From assembly GCA_002353835.1 (NCBI GenBank), contig DEKL01000029.1, positions 190 to 24,988 on the forward strand: a DNA stretch of 24,799 nucleotides, in the 5' to 3' direction. Both the position numbers and the translations under genes were made by a program. Below, piece after piece: positions 8,219 through 18,036 of the stretch. This DNA comes from Alphaproteobacteria bacterium UBA2723 (GTDB lineage Bacteria; Pseudomonadota; Alphaproteobacteria; RF32; CAG-239). The notes below the pieces were generated by a model. It was not told where the DNA came from. It ran no database searches and saw nothing but the letters and a program-made list of their open reading frames with translations. How positions within the stretch are numbered: the stretch's first letter is position 1; each line of letters opens with the position of its first letter.

Positions 8219-8854
8219 ATGCTGAAGATACTAAACTGGCTAAAATCGTGCACCAAAAACGAAAAATACATCAAACCGCAAAAGTTTGTTGAGTTAAAGC
8301 GTGCCTCATCAACCGTAGAGTTTATTCACCCCGGACATCCGCTGTATGACAACATTGCCGGCGCGGAAGAAAACAAGGTTCGCTTGTTGGCTCCCAATGA
8401 AGCTGCTTATAATGAAACCAGTTTAACCCATAATTTTGTCGCCATTGTTGTTTACAATGAATTAAATTACTTGGTAATCAACTCTTTTAAGCACTTCAAA
8501 GAGCAAAGTATCGGCGGTCTTTTGCAATTTGATGAAAACGTTTATGATGTTATTCCGTTTTTTGAAGATGACGAAGAATATCAAACCGCAAATGATTTCG
8601 TTTTTAGCGAAACCTATGAATATGATCATCCTGTTGAAAGTTATTCCTTCACTGCGCAGCACAATGATAAAACTGCCAAATTAGCTTTAGAGCACGGTAA
8701 GAAACCGATAACCGTTAAGATGATAGATGAGAATCGTCCGTTATTTACGGGAAAGCTGACCGCAGAACAAATTGAATTAATGGACTATACCGTCATCCCT
8801 GCGCTGAACGCTTATAATGATATTCAGGAAAAGCGCAAAAAGAAAGTTTCCTAA
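8219..8854 (+). CDS. Orphan 211-residue cytoplasmic protein
   Basis: I do not recognise a family. It has no signal peptide and no membrane segment. The central part mixes strands and acidic loops (FFEDDEEYQTAND), and a C-terminal helix ends in the basic tail EKRKKKVS. The segment KPITVKMIDENRPLFTGKLTAEQIELMDY reads as a small alpha/beta unit and starts within the last 50 or so residues. AAAGGAG lies 6 bases before the ATG, and a good extended -10 promoter lies just upstream. It is therefore expressed apart from the prmA operon. A terminator shared with rplQ follows the stop codon. Confidence 0.78.
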   Translation: MLKILNWLKSCTKNEKYIKPQKFVELKRASSTVEFIHPGHPLYDNIAGAEENKVRLLAPNEAAYNETSLTHNFVAIVVYNELNYLVINSFKHFKEQSIGGLLQFDENVYDVIPFFEDDEEYQTANDFVFSETYEYDHPVESYSFTAQHNDKTAKLALEHGKKPITVKMIDENRPLFTGKLTAEQIELMDYTVIPALNAYNDIQEKRKKKVS

Positions 8855-8868
8855 AAAATTCCAAACAC

Positions 8869-8898
8869 AAAAAAGGCCGGCAAACACCGACCTTTTTT
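8869..8898. terminator. Bidirectional terminator between the orphan and rplQ
   Basis: A 12-bp stem with one mismatch (AAAAAAGGCCGG / CCGACCTTTTTT) and a 6-base loop. T runs are present on both strands. It separates two convergent genes. Confidence 0.9.
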
Positions 8899-8919
8899 AA
8901 TTGCTTATAAGCTTTTAAC

Positions 8920-9369
8920 TTAAGCAGCAGCGTTTTCTGCTTGTGCAGCAGCTTCTGCGGCAGCTTTTTCAGCCTTAACGCGTTCAATATCTTTAATACC
9001 TTTGGCATTAACATCTCTGTCAACCAACTCAATGATAGCCATCGGCGCACAGTCACCATATCTGTAACCGGCTTTAACAACGCGGGTATAACCGCCGTTG
9101 CGTTCTTTGTAGCGCTCGGCCAAAACAGAAAAAAGCTTGGAAACAACTTCTTTATCACGCAAGAAAGACAAAGCCAAACGACGAGAATTTAAATCGCCTT
9201 TTTTAGCATAAGTAATCATGCTCTCGGCAAAAGTTCTTAATTCTTTAGCTCTCGGCAAAGTAATTGTAATTTGTTCATGTGTCAACAAAGCATTTGTTAA
9301 GTTAGCAAACAAAGCTCTTCTTTGGCTCTTCGGCATATTAAACCGTCTATGTGCGTCACCGTGTTTCAT
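8920..9369 (-). CDS. rplQ: 50S ribosomal protein L17
   Basis: A large-subunit protein near the exit-tunnel side of the ribosome. The start MKHGDAHRRFNMPKSQRRAL and the segment NLTNALLTHEQITITLPRAK are classic L17. The C-terminal NGGYTRVVKAGYRYGDCAPMAIIEL closes the conserved domain. A lysine- and alanine-rich tail (KAEKAAAEAAAQAENAAA) follows and makes 149 residues, longer than the roughly 120-130 of many L17 proteins but common in alphaproteobacteria. AAAGGA precedes the ATG. It is not next to rpoA, its usual upstream partner, and has its own promoter and a leader of about 114 bases. Confidence 0.97.
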   Translation of the reverse strand: MKHGDAHRRFNMPKSQRRALFANLTNALLTHEQITITLPRAKELRTFAESMITYAKKGDLNSRRLALSFLRDKEVVSKLFSVLAERYKERNGGYTRVVKAGYRYGDCAPMAIIELVDRDVNAKGIKDIERVKAEKAAAEAAAQAENAAA

Positions 9370-9393
9370 TATAGATTCCTTTCTTTTTTCTGT

Positions 9394-9410
9394 GCTTCGG
9401 CACCCGAAGC
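9394..9410 (-). promoter_or_regulatory. Leader hairpin of rplQ
   Basis: A perfect 7-bp stem (GCTTCGG / CCGAAGC) with a 3-base loop, within the predicted leader of rplQ and 25 bases before its start codon. No T run follows, so it is not a terminator. It may be a leader control element or a transcript-stabilising structure. Confidence 0.45.
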
Positions 9411-9489
9411 GGATAAAACCAACGCCCGCACCACCTTCATGTATGCAGACAAATAGGAGAACTCAAACGATTCTCACAATCTGAGCCGC

Positions 9490-9518
9490 TTTATAAAGTA
9501 TATTTTCTTATTTGTAAA
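9490..9518 (-). promoter_or_regulatory. Promoter of rplQ
   Basis: TTTACA (9513-9518) and TATAAA (9490-9495) with a 17-base spacer on the minus strand. Predicted transcription starts near 9483. Confidence 0.75.
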
Positions 9519-9566
9519 GCTTTTTCTCTGCAAACATAGATAAAACAGCAGAAAAAATGTTTTTCT

Positions 9567-11381
9567 CTAGCGTTCTGCCGATCTATCATTTATTTGTGCA
9601 ACAATAGAAATAGGTTCTTGTCGTTTCACTAACGTTATTTTTGATTTTCTAGCGCCCGTTTTTTTATCTATTTTTCTGGCCTGCAATACAGCTTTCGGAT
9701 TCATAGGGCTTTCTCCGCCTTTATCAGCTTGTCCGCGCAAAGCCGCAGCCAGTACCATTCTGTTATCTCCCAAAGGATTTTCTGCCATAATAACTTTACC
9801 GCCCTGTTCATAAAATCCTAACAAAGGTGTTCCGTCTCTATCCGCCGACAAAGAATAACCGAACGGTTTGCCATCAAGCAAAACATCAACAGATTGAACA
9901 TTATTATCCTCATCTCTTGTCACATCACATTGACAATTTTGAACATTTAAGACTTCACCATGAGCATACACTGCCCCGACACTTACTTTACCCTTTGCAT
10001 CAATATTGATTTCTGCGCCATGCTTCTTGCCATCTACTTCTGAAAATAAAACCATAGAACCATCATCAAATCTTTGGCAAACGTAAGTTCCGCTCTGCTC
10101 CCCGTTTTTACCACCGTTAATAGAACGTTTGTTTTCAGAAATTATCTTCTTTCCTTCAACAATCACCTGCTCCGGCGCAAAATGCATAGTTTTATTCGGA
10201 TCAAAAGCTTCCATCTCGTCTTTTCTTGCTACACGTTCTGCAATTTCTTCTTTAGACATATCAGCGGCTGCTTTATAATGAAACTTATATCCGACAATAC
10301 GCATGGTCTTGCCCTTATAGGTTTCATCTAAATCCTCTTTTGCATCTTTAAGGTCTTGTTCAAATTCTTCTAATATTTCCCGTATTCCTTTTTCTTTATC
10401 AGCATATTGCTCTTGTGTCAGTACAACTATTCTCTTATCATCTCCGATTTCTGCACGATATCCATGCCCGTTTTTGTCTTCAATTTCAAAAAATCTGACT
10501 TTTCCTTCTTTATAGGCATCACGAACCTGCTGATACCTTTCTTTTATCTCATCATAATACTCTTTAGCCTCGTTTACTTCATATAAAACCTCGCCAACGT
10601 ACTCTCTCTTCGAGTTTTTATAGCGCCATACATCATCACCGTCATTTACAATGCCATCTAAAATATGACCGGAACCATCCATTTTAATATCTGCTATTTC
10701 GCCATCAAAACACATCCCTTTAATCTGCATCTCTTTAACACTGCCATCTGCATTATAGGTCGTATCAATATTGCGTTCCCCCTCTTCTGAGAAGTTTTTT
10801 TCATGTGTTTTGACGGATTTTAAACGACCTTTCTTATCAAATTTAGAGTTCACTTCATAAAAAGATTCCCCATCCTCATCATCAGGCATACGCATTTCAA
10901 ATTTACTGCTCTTAATTTTCCCGCTACGGCGAACTTTAATATCACTATCAATTTCAACCGGTTTGCCATTGTCCATATCATCATTTTCAGACATACTGAG
11001 ATGAATATTTTTGGTCGTGCCGTCACGTCTTGTCGTTGCTTGTGAAGAAAATATCATCCCGTCACTTTCCACAGACATGGTTGCTTTTCTGCCATCAGAA
11101 ACAATTTGTGCCTCATCAAAACTGACACTTTTCATCTGTCCTTGTTCATCTTGCATATAATACATCAGACCGTCATTTTCCTTAACGACCATAAGTACAC
11201 CGCCGTCAACTTTTGACATATAGCAGTCTTTACCTTCAAACGTACCGTGAATAACTTGTTGCCCGTTATTTACTTCTATTGCAAAACTTTCGGCACCCTC
11301 TAAAAGATCACGAATATGACCTGCATTTTTAGAACCTAATATCTCTAAGGCTTCATCTATTTTTCTGCCATCTTTGCTCAT
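9567..11381 (-). CDS. Large orphan protein with DG-turn repeats
   Basis: A 604-residue protein I cannot assign. It has no signal peptide or membrane segment. Residues about 45-260 are full of short strand-turn-strand units closing on Asp-Gly (KVDGGVLMV, ESDGMIFSS, NADGSVKEM, KMDGSGHIL). This suggests a repeated beta structure such as a solenoid or MORN-like sheet, but I see no exact repeat. Residues about 260-350 are charged helices (NEAKEYYDEIKERYQQVRDAYKE). A second DG-rich stretch follows, and the last 40 residues are basic. The ATG at 11381 was chosen because GGAG lies 6 bases upstream. An in-frame ATG at 11387 and a GTG at 11393 are also open. It has an excellent promoter of its own. A secreted or surface-acting role is possible but unsupported. 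Confidence 0.82.
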   Translation of the reverse strand: MSKDGRKIDEALEILGSKNAGHIRDLLEGAESFAIEVNNGQQVIHGTFEGKDCYMSKVDGGVLMVVKENDGLMYYMQDEQGQMKSVSFDEAQIVSDGRKATMSVESDGMIFSSQATTRRDGTTKNIHLSMSENDDMDNGKPVEIDSDIKVRRSGKIKSSKFEMRMPDDEDGESFYEVNSKFDKKGRLKSVKTHEKNFSEEGERNIDTTYNADGSVKEMQIKGMCFDGEIADIKMDGSGHILDGIVNDGDDVWRYKNSKREYVGEVLYEVNEAKEYYDEIKERYQQVRDAYKEGKVRFFEIEDKNGHGYRAEIGDDKRIVVLTQEQYADKEKGIREILEEFEQDLKDAKEDLDETYKGKTMRIVGYKFHYKAAADMSKEEIAERVARKDEMEAFDPNKTMHFAPEQVIVEGKKIISENKRSINGGKNGEQSGTYVCQRFDDGSMVLFSEVDGKKHGAEINIDAKGKVSVGAVYAHGEVLNVQNCQCDVTRDEDNNVQSVDVLLDGKPFGYSLSADRDGTPLLGFYEQGGKVIMAENPLGDNRMVLAAALRGQADKGGESPMNPKAVLQARKIDKKTGARKSKITLVKRQEPISIVAQINDRSAER

Positions 11382-11410
11382 AATCATCTCCACCTTATAA
11401 TCATACAGAT

Positions 11411-11439
11411 ATTATAGCAAAAATAAGCCCAAAATGCAA
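11411..11439 (-). promoter_or_regulatory. Strong promoter of the 604-residue orphan
   Basis: TTGCAT (11434-11439), a 17-base spacer and a perfect TATAAT (11411-11416) with TGC directly before it (extended -10). One of the best promoter matches in the window. Confidence 0.82.
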
Positions 11440-11442
11440 TAT

Positions 11443-12837
11443 TTATTTAGAACACAGCGTATCCCACTCTTTAAGTTTATGCTCATACATTTCAGCGTTT
11501 TCTCCGCTTAATCCTTGAAATTTGCGAGCAATAACATATTGCGGCAGCAAGTTCTTTATTTCTTTGACATCTTTGCCCCACATCTCCGGTCTGATGCGGA
11601 TTTTTTTACCTTGTCCTGCAGAAACTTTCGGTGTTTTTTCACCGCTTACGGCATCTTCAAACTCATCTAAAGTTAACTTAAACGTATCAAGCCCGTTCGG
11701 AATAAGAAATTCTATCGTTTCACCGGCCTTAATATAATTGCGAATTTCAAAAACAGCATCATCTCCCTGCCATTCCACAATAGAACCGGCAAAGAGCCAC
11801 TCGCCCAAAGTCCGCGTATATTCATAATTTTGGCTGATATTGGTTAATTTACCATCATGAAAACCCAAACAATATCCGCGATTCTGTAAAGTCATTAACT
11901 CCGGCATATACTTATTATAATTCCAATCTTCGGGATTTTTATAATAGTCATCTATCGCTTTCCGATAAGCTCTGGCAACCACACCGGCATAATATTCCGT
12001 CTTATTGCGCCCCTCAACCTTAAGCGAATCCATCCCTATTCTTAACAAATCATCCAAACGCGGCATTAGACACATATCTTTAGAATTTAATAAATAACTG
12101 CCATGTTCGTCTTCCACCACTTCATAATATTCGCCGGGACGAAAATCCTCTTCCAGCAAATATTCAAAATTATCTTTGTTTTCATCATTGATAACAAGCT
12201 CACGTACCGTGCCGTCTTTCATTCTGATATGCAATTTGTAATGCCACCGGCAACAATGCGCGCATTTTCCTTTATTAGCACTTCTGTCTGCCATAAAGTT
12301 GGAAATCAGACACCTTCCGGAATAAGACATACACATAGCCCCGTGCATAAAACACTCTAATTTAATATCCGGACATTCCTTTCTGATTTCCTCCATTTCG
12401 GCAAACGTAACCTCACGCCCGAGCACACAAAGTTTTGCCCCCATAGATTGCCAAAACTTAACCGTTTGCGCCGAACAAATATTTGCCTGTGTTGAAACAA
12501 AGCGATTAAGTTCCGGTGCATTTTCTTTTAAATAATAAAAGACCCCCGGATCAGCCACCAACACCCCATCCGGCTTTAACTGTCTAAGCGTTGCGACAAA
12601 CTGCGGAAGCTTAGCCGCTTCTTCATTATGGATATAAAGGTTAAGTGTCAGGTAAATTTTCTTACCGGCTTCGTGTACAATCCGGATTCCCTCTTTCAAG
12701 TCTTCCAAAGAAAACTTAGACTGTGTTCTTAAACTCATATCCGGTGTTCCGGCATAAACAGCATCTGCACCATATAAAAGCGCTGTTTTCAGTCTGACAA
12801 GGTCACCTGCCGGCAACAAAAGTTCTGAACGAGACAT
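11443..12837 (-). CDS. trhP: U32-family tRNA hydroxylase TrhP
   Basis: The U32 family was once named as collagenase-like peptidases. TrhP makes 5-hydroxyuridine at wobble position 34 of some tRNAs and depends on prephenate and an iron-sulfur cluster. The 464 residues match TrhP in length; the related 23S rRNA enzyme RlhA is longer. Seen: ELLLPAGDLVRLKTALLYGADAVYAG at the start; the U32 signature CFMHGAMCMSYSGRC with Cys-x6-Cys; a following cysteine group in KGKCAHCCRWHY; and LNSKDMC, which probably supplies another cluster ligand. EDEHGSYLLNSKD and SLKVEGRNKTEYY fit TrhP. AAGGAA precedes the ATG. It begins 10 bases after the DUF3108 gene and is probably its operon partner. Confidence 0.82.
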   Translation of the reverse strand: MSRSELLLPAGDLVRLKTALLYGADAVYAGTPDMSLRTQSKFSLEDLKEGIRIVHEAGKKIYLTLNLYIHNEEAAKLPQFVATLRQLKPDGVLVADPGVFYYLKENAPELNRFVSTQANICSAQTVKFWQSMGAKLCVLGREVTFAEMEEIRKECPDIKLECFMHGAMCMSYSGRCLISNFMADRSANKGKCAHCCRWHYKLHIRMKDGTVRELVINDENKDNFEYLLEEDFRPGEYYEVVEDEHGSYLLNSKDMCLMPRLDDLLRIGMDSLKVEGRNKTEYYAGVVARAYRKAIDDYYKNPEDWNYNKYMPELMTLQNRGYCLGFHDGKLTNISQNYEYTRTLGEWLFAGSIVEWQGDDAVFEIRNYIKAGETIEFLIPNGLDTFKLTLDEFEDAVSGEKTPKVSAGQGKKIRIRPEMWGKDVKEIKNLLPQYVIARKFQGLSGENAEMYEHKLKEWDTLCSK

Positions 12838-12847
12838 ATTTTATTCC

Positions 12848-13618
12848 TTAGTTTGTTTGAATAGATGTGGGAACTGTTTTTAACGCACCTAGAGGTGTTG
12901 AGTCAATACCTATTTCCAAAATAATCGGCATCTTCGTTTTTTCATCATGCTTAACCCAAAGCTTTATCGGTCTTTCCGCACTGATATCCCATAAAATATT
13001 ATCATTGTTATCTGCTAAATTTTCTATATAGACAACGCAAAGCTCTGCCGTATCCTCTTTGTTATAATAGTCAAAAAAGCGTTTCTGTTTCCCCTTGCTT
13101 TTAGAAATCATGTTGTAATGTTTTTTGCCGTCATGAATTTCTCTGACCATATTGCATTTTCCGTTTTGAGCAAACTGGTGAATAAGCTCGGCAAACACAC
13201 TTTGCAAATCTGCCGCACTTGCCGTCTTAGAAACACCGACAATCGGAAATTCCTTAATCTTATTATCTTTACCGGAAATACGCTTATAAGCTAAACCTTT
13301 ATCATTATAAAATATTTTCTTGTTTCTGGTATGGTTACGTGACTTAGTTTTTGTTTCATATATTTCCGGCACCATTTTAACATCACTCATTTTACCCTTG
13401 CTCATGTAATGTGCCGTAAACGGATAAAGCGTATCAAACAAGTTTGCCGTTTTAACCACGGTATTAATGTCAAAACGCCCATCTTTTTCTTGATAATCAA
13501 GGGTAACCGTTGCCGCATCAAAAATACCGATATGAACGTCCATTGTCTGCCTAAACCCTAAAGCAAAACTTTCCTTTGCCAACAACAAAATACCCAAAAA
13601 TAAATATATCTTTTTCAT
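12848..13618 (-). CDS. Exported DUF3108 protein
   Basis: A 256-residue protein with a signal peptide (MKKIYLFLGILLLAKESFA), so probably periplasmic. The sequence has the DUF3108 style: a long run of beta strands with VTLDYQEKDGRFDINTVVKT early, FPFTAHY-like text (TLYPFTAHYMSKGK) and a C-terminal strand pair (IKLWVKHDEKTKMPIILEIG). The function of the family is not established, and it is common in alphaproteobacteria near unrelated genes. It is first in a two-gene unit with trhP (10-base gap). Confidence 0.78.
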   Translation of the reverse strand: MKKIYLFLGILLLAKESFALGFRQTMDVHIGIFDAATVTLDYQEKDGRFDINTVVKTANLFDTLYPFTAHYMSKGKMSDVKMVPEIYETKTKSRNHTRNKKIFYNDKGLAYKRISGKDNKIKEFPIVGVSKTASAADLQSVFAELIHQFAQNGKCNMVREIHDGKKHYNMISKSKGKQKRFFDYYNKEDTAELCVVYIENLADNNDNILWDISAERPIKLWVKHDEKTKMPIILEIGIDSTPLGALKTVPTSIQTN

Positions 13619-13668
13619 TAAAATTTTAGCCTTTCTTAAATCTTTGTCCTTAAAATCATAGACACAAA

Positions 13669-13696
13669 ATTATATTAAGCAAGAAGGATTTTACAA
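13669..13696 (-). promoter_or_regulatory. Promoter of the DUF3108-trhP unit
   Basis: TTGTAA (13691-13696) and a perfect TATAAT (13669-13674) with a 16-base spacer on the minus strand. The -35 box touches the ddl start codon on the other strand, so the two divergent units share a very tight control region. Confidence 0.6.
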
Positions 13697-14608
13697 ATGA
13701 CAAAAAAAGTAATGGTCTTAATGGGCGGTTTTTCATCAGAAAGAGAAGTTAGTTTAGATAGTGGCAAAAGTATTGCCAAAGCCCTAAAGAAAAAAGGTTA
13801 TACGGTTATCACTCACGATTTAACGGATACCAAAAAATTTATTGCATCTCTTAATCGTTCTAAACCTGATGTCGTTTTCAACGCGCTTCATGGCAACTGG
13901 GGGGAAGACGGCACCGTTCCGGCATTACTTGATTTGTTGCAAATTCCTTACACCCATTCCGGTATGACACCTTCTGCCGTCGGCATGGATAAATACTTAA
14001 CTAAACTGATAGCCGAACGCGCAAAAATTAAAACCGCCGGTGGTCAACGTATGACTTTTAAAGAATTTCAGACACTTGCCCCGACGTTAGAGCGTCCGTT
14101 TGTTGTTAAACCTGTTTCGGACGGCTCCTCGGTCGGTGTGTTTATCATAGAGAAAAAAGAAGATATTGCTAAGGTCAAATACAAAAGCAAAAAAGCCGAA
14201 CTGATTGTAGAAAAATATATCCCCGGCAAAGAATTAACCGTTATGTGCTACAAAGGAAAAGCTTCCGTTGTCACGGAGTTGCGTGCACAAAACGGTTTTT
14301 ACGACTACAAACACAAATACACTGCGGGCCAAACCTCTCATGTCTTACCGGCAGAAATTCCGGCAAGCGTTGCCAAAACCTGCCTGAAATACGCTGAAAC
14401 AATCCATGCCGAATTAAAATGCAAAACCGTTTCTCGTTCGGATTTTCGTTATAATGAAAAAGACGGTGTTGTCTTTTTGGAAATAAACACCCACCCCGGG
14501 ATGACCGCCTTATCACTTGTTCCCGAACAAGCCAAATATATCGGCATTTCTTACGAAGACCTTTGTCAAAACCTTGTGGAAGAAGCTGCATGCAGACCGC
14601 TGAAATAA
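13697..14608 (+). CDS. ddl: D-alanine--D-alanine ligase
   Basis: Joins two D-alanines with ATP to make the dipeptide added to the peptidoglycan precursor. The 303 residues are normal. Marks: VLMGGFSSEREVSLDSG at the start; ALHGNWGEDGTVPALLD; the ATP-grasp segment RPFVVKPVSDGSSVGVF; FYDYKHKYTAG before a glutamine-rich loop; and the metal-binding end FLEINTHPGMTALSL. Vancomycin-type D-lactate ligases have other loop residues, but I would not rule on substrate from this alone. AAGGA precedes the ATG. The end overlaps miaA by 19 bases. It lies beside the elongation genes and not, within this window, in a division cluster. Confidence 0.95.
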   Translation: MTKKVMVLMGGFSSEREVSLDSGKSIAKALKKKGYTVITHDLTDTKKFIASLNRSKPDVVFNALHGNWGEDGTVPALLDLLQIPYTHSGMTPSAVGMDKYLTKLIAERAKIKTAGGQRMTFKEFQTLAPTLERPFVVKPVSDGSSVGVFIIEKKEDIAKVKYKSKKAELIVEKYIPGKELTVMCYKGKASVVTELRAQNGFYDYKHKYTAGQTSHVLPAEIPASVAKTCLKYAETIHAELKCKTVSRSDFRYNEKDGVVFLEINTHPGMTALSLVPEQAKYIGISYEDLCQNLVEEAACRPLK

Positions 14609-15516
14609 TCATTATCGCCGGTCCCACCGCTTCCGGAAAATCAGGACTTGCGCTAGACTTGGCAAAAGACTTAAACGGTGTTATTATTAACGCCGATTCC
14701 ATGCAGGTTTATAAAGATATTCCAATATTGGCGGCAACACCTTCCGCTAAGGATATGGCGCAAATTCCGCACAAACTTTACGGCATTTATGATGCCGCCG
14801 TACGCGGTAATATGGTAGATTGGTTTGACCGCGCCTTAAAAGAGATAAACACCGCTCGTCAAAACAAACAAACGCCGATTATCGTCGGTGGTACCGGTAT
14901 GTATATTGAAACCATTGAAAAAGGTGTTACCCCAATTCCCGACACCCCGCCCGAGGTAAAAAAAGAAATAGCCGCCATGGAAAAAGAGCTCGGTCTTGCC
15001 GGACTTTATGCGATATTAAGAGAAAAAGACCCCGCCACCGCCGAGCGTTTAAGCAAAAATGATACCACCCGTATCAAACGCGCCCTTGAGGTTTATACGC
15101 ATACTAAAAAAGGAATGTCTTACTGGCAAACCGTTCCCTTAAAACAATATTTTTCAAAAGAAGAATTATCACGCATATACATCAAACCGCCGCGCGAGTT
15201 ATTGGATGTTCGCGCCCGTATGCGCTTTGACATTATGTTAAATCAAGGTGCCGTTCAAGAAGTTGAAAATCTGCTCAAGAAAAAATTACCCGATTCGCTG
15301 CCGGCAATGCGAGCCTTAGGTGTACAAGAAATAAAGTCATATCTCAATGGCAACTGCTCGTTAGAAGATGCTTCCGAACTTGCCAAACTTCATACCCGCC
15401 AATATGCCAAACGGCAAGCCACGTGGTTTAATAATCGTTTCTCACCGGATTTTATCTACGATTCCTGTTATGAAGAAGATAAAAATTTTGTTGATGATAT
15501 CAAAAAAGCACTATAA
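14590..15516 (+). CDS. miaA: tRNA dimethylallyltransferase
   Basis: Adds the dimethylallyl group to A37 of tRNAs that read codons starting with U. The start MQTAEIIIIAGPTASGKSGL gives the P-loop at residues 11-18. DSMQVYKDIPILAATPS, IVGGTGMYIE, TTRIKRALEVY and the late TRQYAKRQATWF are all typical. The length is 308 residues. A longer frame begins at a TTG at 14563, but the ATG at 14590 is preceded by GGAAG and matches the family start. The gene overlaps the end of ddl, so the two are translated together. Confidence 0.96.
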   Translation: MQTAEIIIIAGPTASGKSGLALDLAKDLNGVIINADSMQVYKDIPILAATPSAKDMAQIPHKLYGIYDAAVRGNMVDWFDRALKEINTARQNKQTPIIVGGTGMYIETIEKGVTPIPDTPPEVKKEIAAMEKELGLAGLYAILREKDPATAERLSKNDTTRIKRALEVYTHTKKGMSYWQTVPLKQYFSKEELSRIYIKPPRELLDVRARMRFDIMLNQGAVQEVENLLKKKLPDSLPAMRALGVQEIKSYLNGNCSLEDASELAKLHTRQYAKRQATWFNNRFSPDFIYDSCYEEDKNFVDDIKKAL

Positions 15517-15521
15517 AAGAC

Positions 15522-16621
<1,100 letters not shown>

Positions 16622-16642
16622 AACACCTTTGGAGAGTAAATA

Positions 16643-17506
16643 ATGCAACGCCAAAAGGTACTGTTTTTAAAAGAGAACTACGTACTGCGTATTTTAAAAA
16701 ACTTTATGATGGCAGGGCTATTTATTATAGCTCTGCTCTTGATTTTAGTGCATAAAGTTGACTTAGGCGTTATCTCCGGTATATCTAAAGGTATTTTTTA
16801 CATAACCGCACCCGTTTTACACGTGGTAACCCTGCCTTCTGAGGGCTTAAGCTACGGTTACAAAAAAGCTTCCGAAATAATGAATGTTTATGAGGAAAAT
16901 GAGCGCTTAAAACAAGAAAATGAAGAGCTGTATCTCTTAAAAGATTCTCTGCGCGCGGTTGAAGCAGAAAATATTCTCTTAAAAGACGTGCTTCACTACT
17001 ATGATATCCCTAAAATAAAAATTCGCACCGCACGCGTTATTGCCGAAACCGGTAACGCCTTTGCAAATGCCTTAATTATCTATTTGGGAGATTCTGCTTC
17101 AGATATAAAACCCGGCTATGCCGTTGTCGGTAAAGACGGTCTTATCGGTCGTATAGATATTGTCAGCGGTAAATATGCCCGCATTTCGCTGATTACCGAT
17201 ATTAACTCCAAAATTCCGGTTATTACGGCACAAAGCCGAGACAGAGGTATTCTTATCGGTACCAACAGCGCAGAATTAAAACTTATTTTTACACCTCTGC
17301 TGGCTGAATTGCATAAAGGCGATTTACTGGTAACATCCGGTATCGGAGGCGGTCTGCCGCCGGATATTCCGATTGCCCGCATCAAAAGAACAAATACAGA
17401 TACCATCACGGCAGAACCTCTGTATAATCCGTCAAAATTGGAAATCGTTAAAATCCTGCTTTATGACATTGCTCCTTCAAAAGAAATCTTAAAGGAGCTG
17501 GAATGA
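16643..17506 (+). CDS. mreC: Rod-shape protein MreC
   Basis: A bitopic inner-membrane protein that links MreB to PBP2 and RodA. Its 287 residues contain a membrane segment (about 19-40), a coiled coil rich in Glu and Leu (about 85-115) and the beta-barrel domains, with GYAVVGKDGLIGRI and SRDRGILIGTNSAELKL recognisable. TFTPLL-like text (LIFTPLLAELHKGDLLVTSG) is typical of the C-terminal half. GGAGAG precedes the ATG. The stop overlaps the mreD start in an ATGA. Confidence 0.94.
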   Translation: MQRQKVLFLKENYVLRILKNFMMAGLFIIALLLILVHKVDLGVISGISKGIFYITAPVLHVVTLPSEGLSYGYKKASEIMNVYEENERLKQENEELYLLKDSLRAVEAENILLKDVLHYYDIPKIKIRTARVIAETGNAFANALIIYLGDSASDIKPGYAVVGKDGLIGRIDIVSGKYARISLITDINSKIPVITAQSRDRGILIGTNSAELKLIFTPLLAELHKGDLLVTSGIGGGLPPDIPIARIKRTNTDTITAEPLYNPSKLEIVKILLYDIAPSKEILKELE

Positions 17507-18036
17507 AAAGTGATTTCAAAAATTTTCTGACCTCGGCAAAAGTTTTTTTAGTACCGACAATAAGTATCTTGGTATTGGTCATTCTATCATACATCCCGCG
17601 CACAAATGACTACTGGAATTTTTTAAGACAAACCCCGTTTTACATTGGCATATACTTTTGGCAAAGCCAAAGACCGGACGCCTTTCATCTTATATCAGCT
17701 TTTATACTCGGGCTTTTTGCTGATGTATTAGGTGGTGTTCCGCTGGGCATAAATATCGTAACATTTCTCGTCTTATATATGCTCTCGGTACAATGTTCCG
17801 AAAGATTTAATGTAAAACGCTTTTCCTACTCTTGGTTACTTTTTTCCGGCATCATTTTTTTAACATTGATATTTAAAGCAATTCTTACCAGTATTTTTTA
17901 TCGTCAACTTATTCCGTTAACTGCTTTAATGATGGAATGGTTATTAACCATAGCGCTTTTTCCCCTCATGGCACGGATTTTCATCTGGGTAGAAAAACAA
18001 TACATCCATTTGGAGGAACGCTATGAAAAAATCTAA
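17503..18036 (+). CDS. mreD: Rod-shape membrane protein MreD
   Basis: A small polytopic inner-membrane protein of the elongasome, 177 residues, with about five hydrophobic segments. The conserved glycine-rich turn LGLFADVLGGVPLGINIV (about 68-85) identifies it, helped by its position between mreC and mrdA. AAGGAG lies 6 bases before the ATG. Both ends overlap neighbouring genes (4 bases with mreC, 14 with mrdA). Confidence 0.9.
   Translation: MKSDFKNFLTSAKVFLVPTISILVLVILSYIPRTNDYWNFLRQTPFYIGIYFWQSQRPDAFHLISAFILGLFADVLGGVPLGINIVTFLVLYMLSVQCSERFNVKRFSYSWLLFSGIIFLTLIFKAILTSIFYRQLIPLTALMMEWLLTIALFPLMARIFIWVEKQYIHLEERYEKI

Noticed and set aside
9363..9440. A 25-codon minus-strand frame running from the rplQ leader into rplQ
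   Set aside because: It has no ribosome site, overlaps the rplQ start in another frame and resembles nothing. Leader sequence explains it better.
9541..9566. Terminator of the 604-residue orphan
   Set aside because: The only hairpin is a run of A paired with T, too weak to support a call.
14563..14589. N-terminal extension of MiaA from a TTG at 14563
   Set aside because: The family normally begins just before the P-loop, and the ATG at 14590 has GGAAG upstream.
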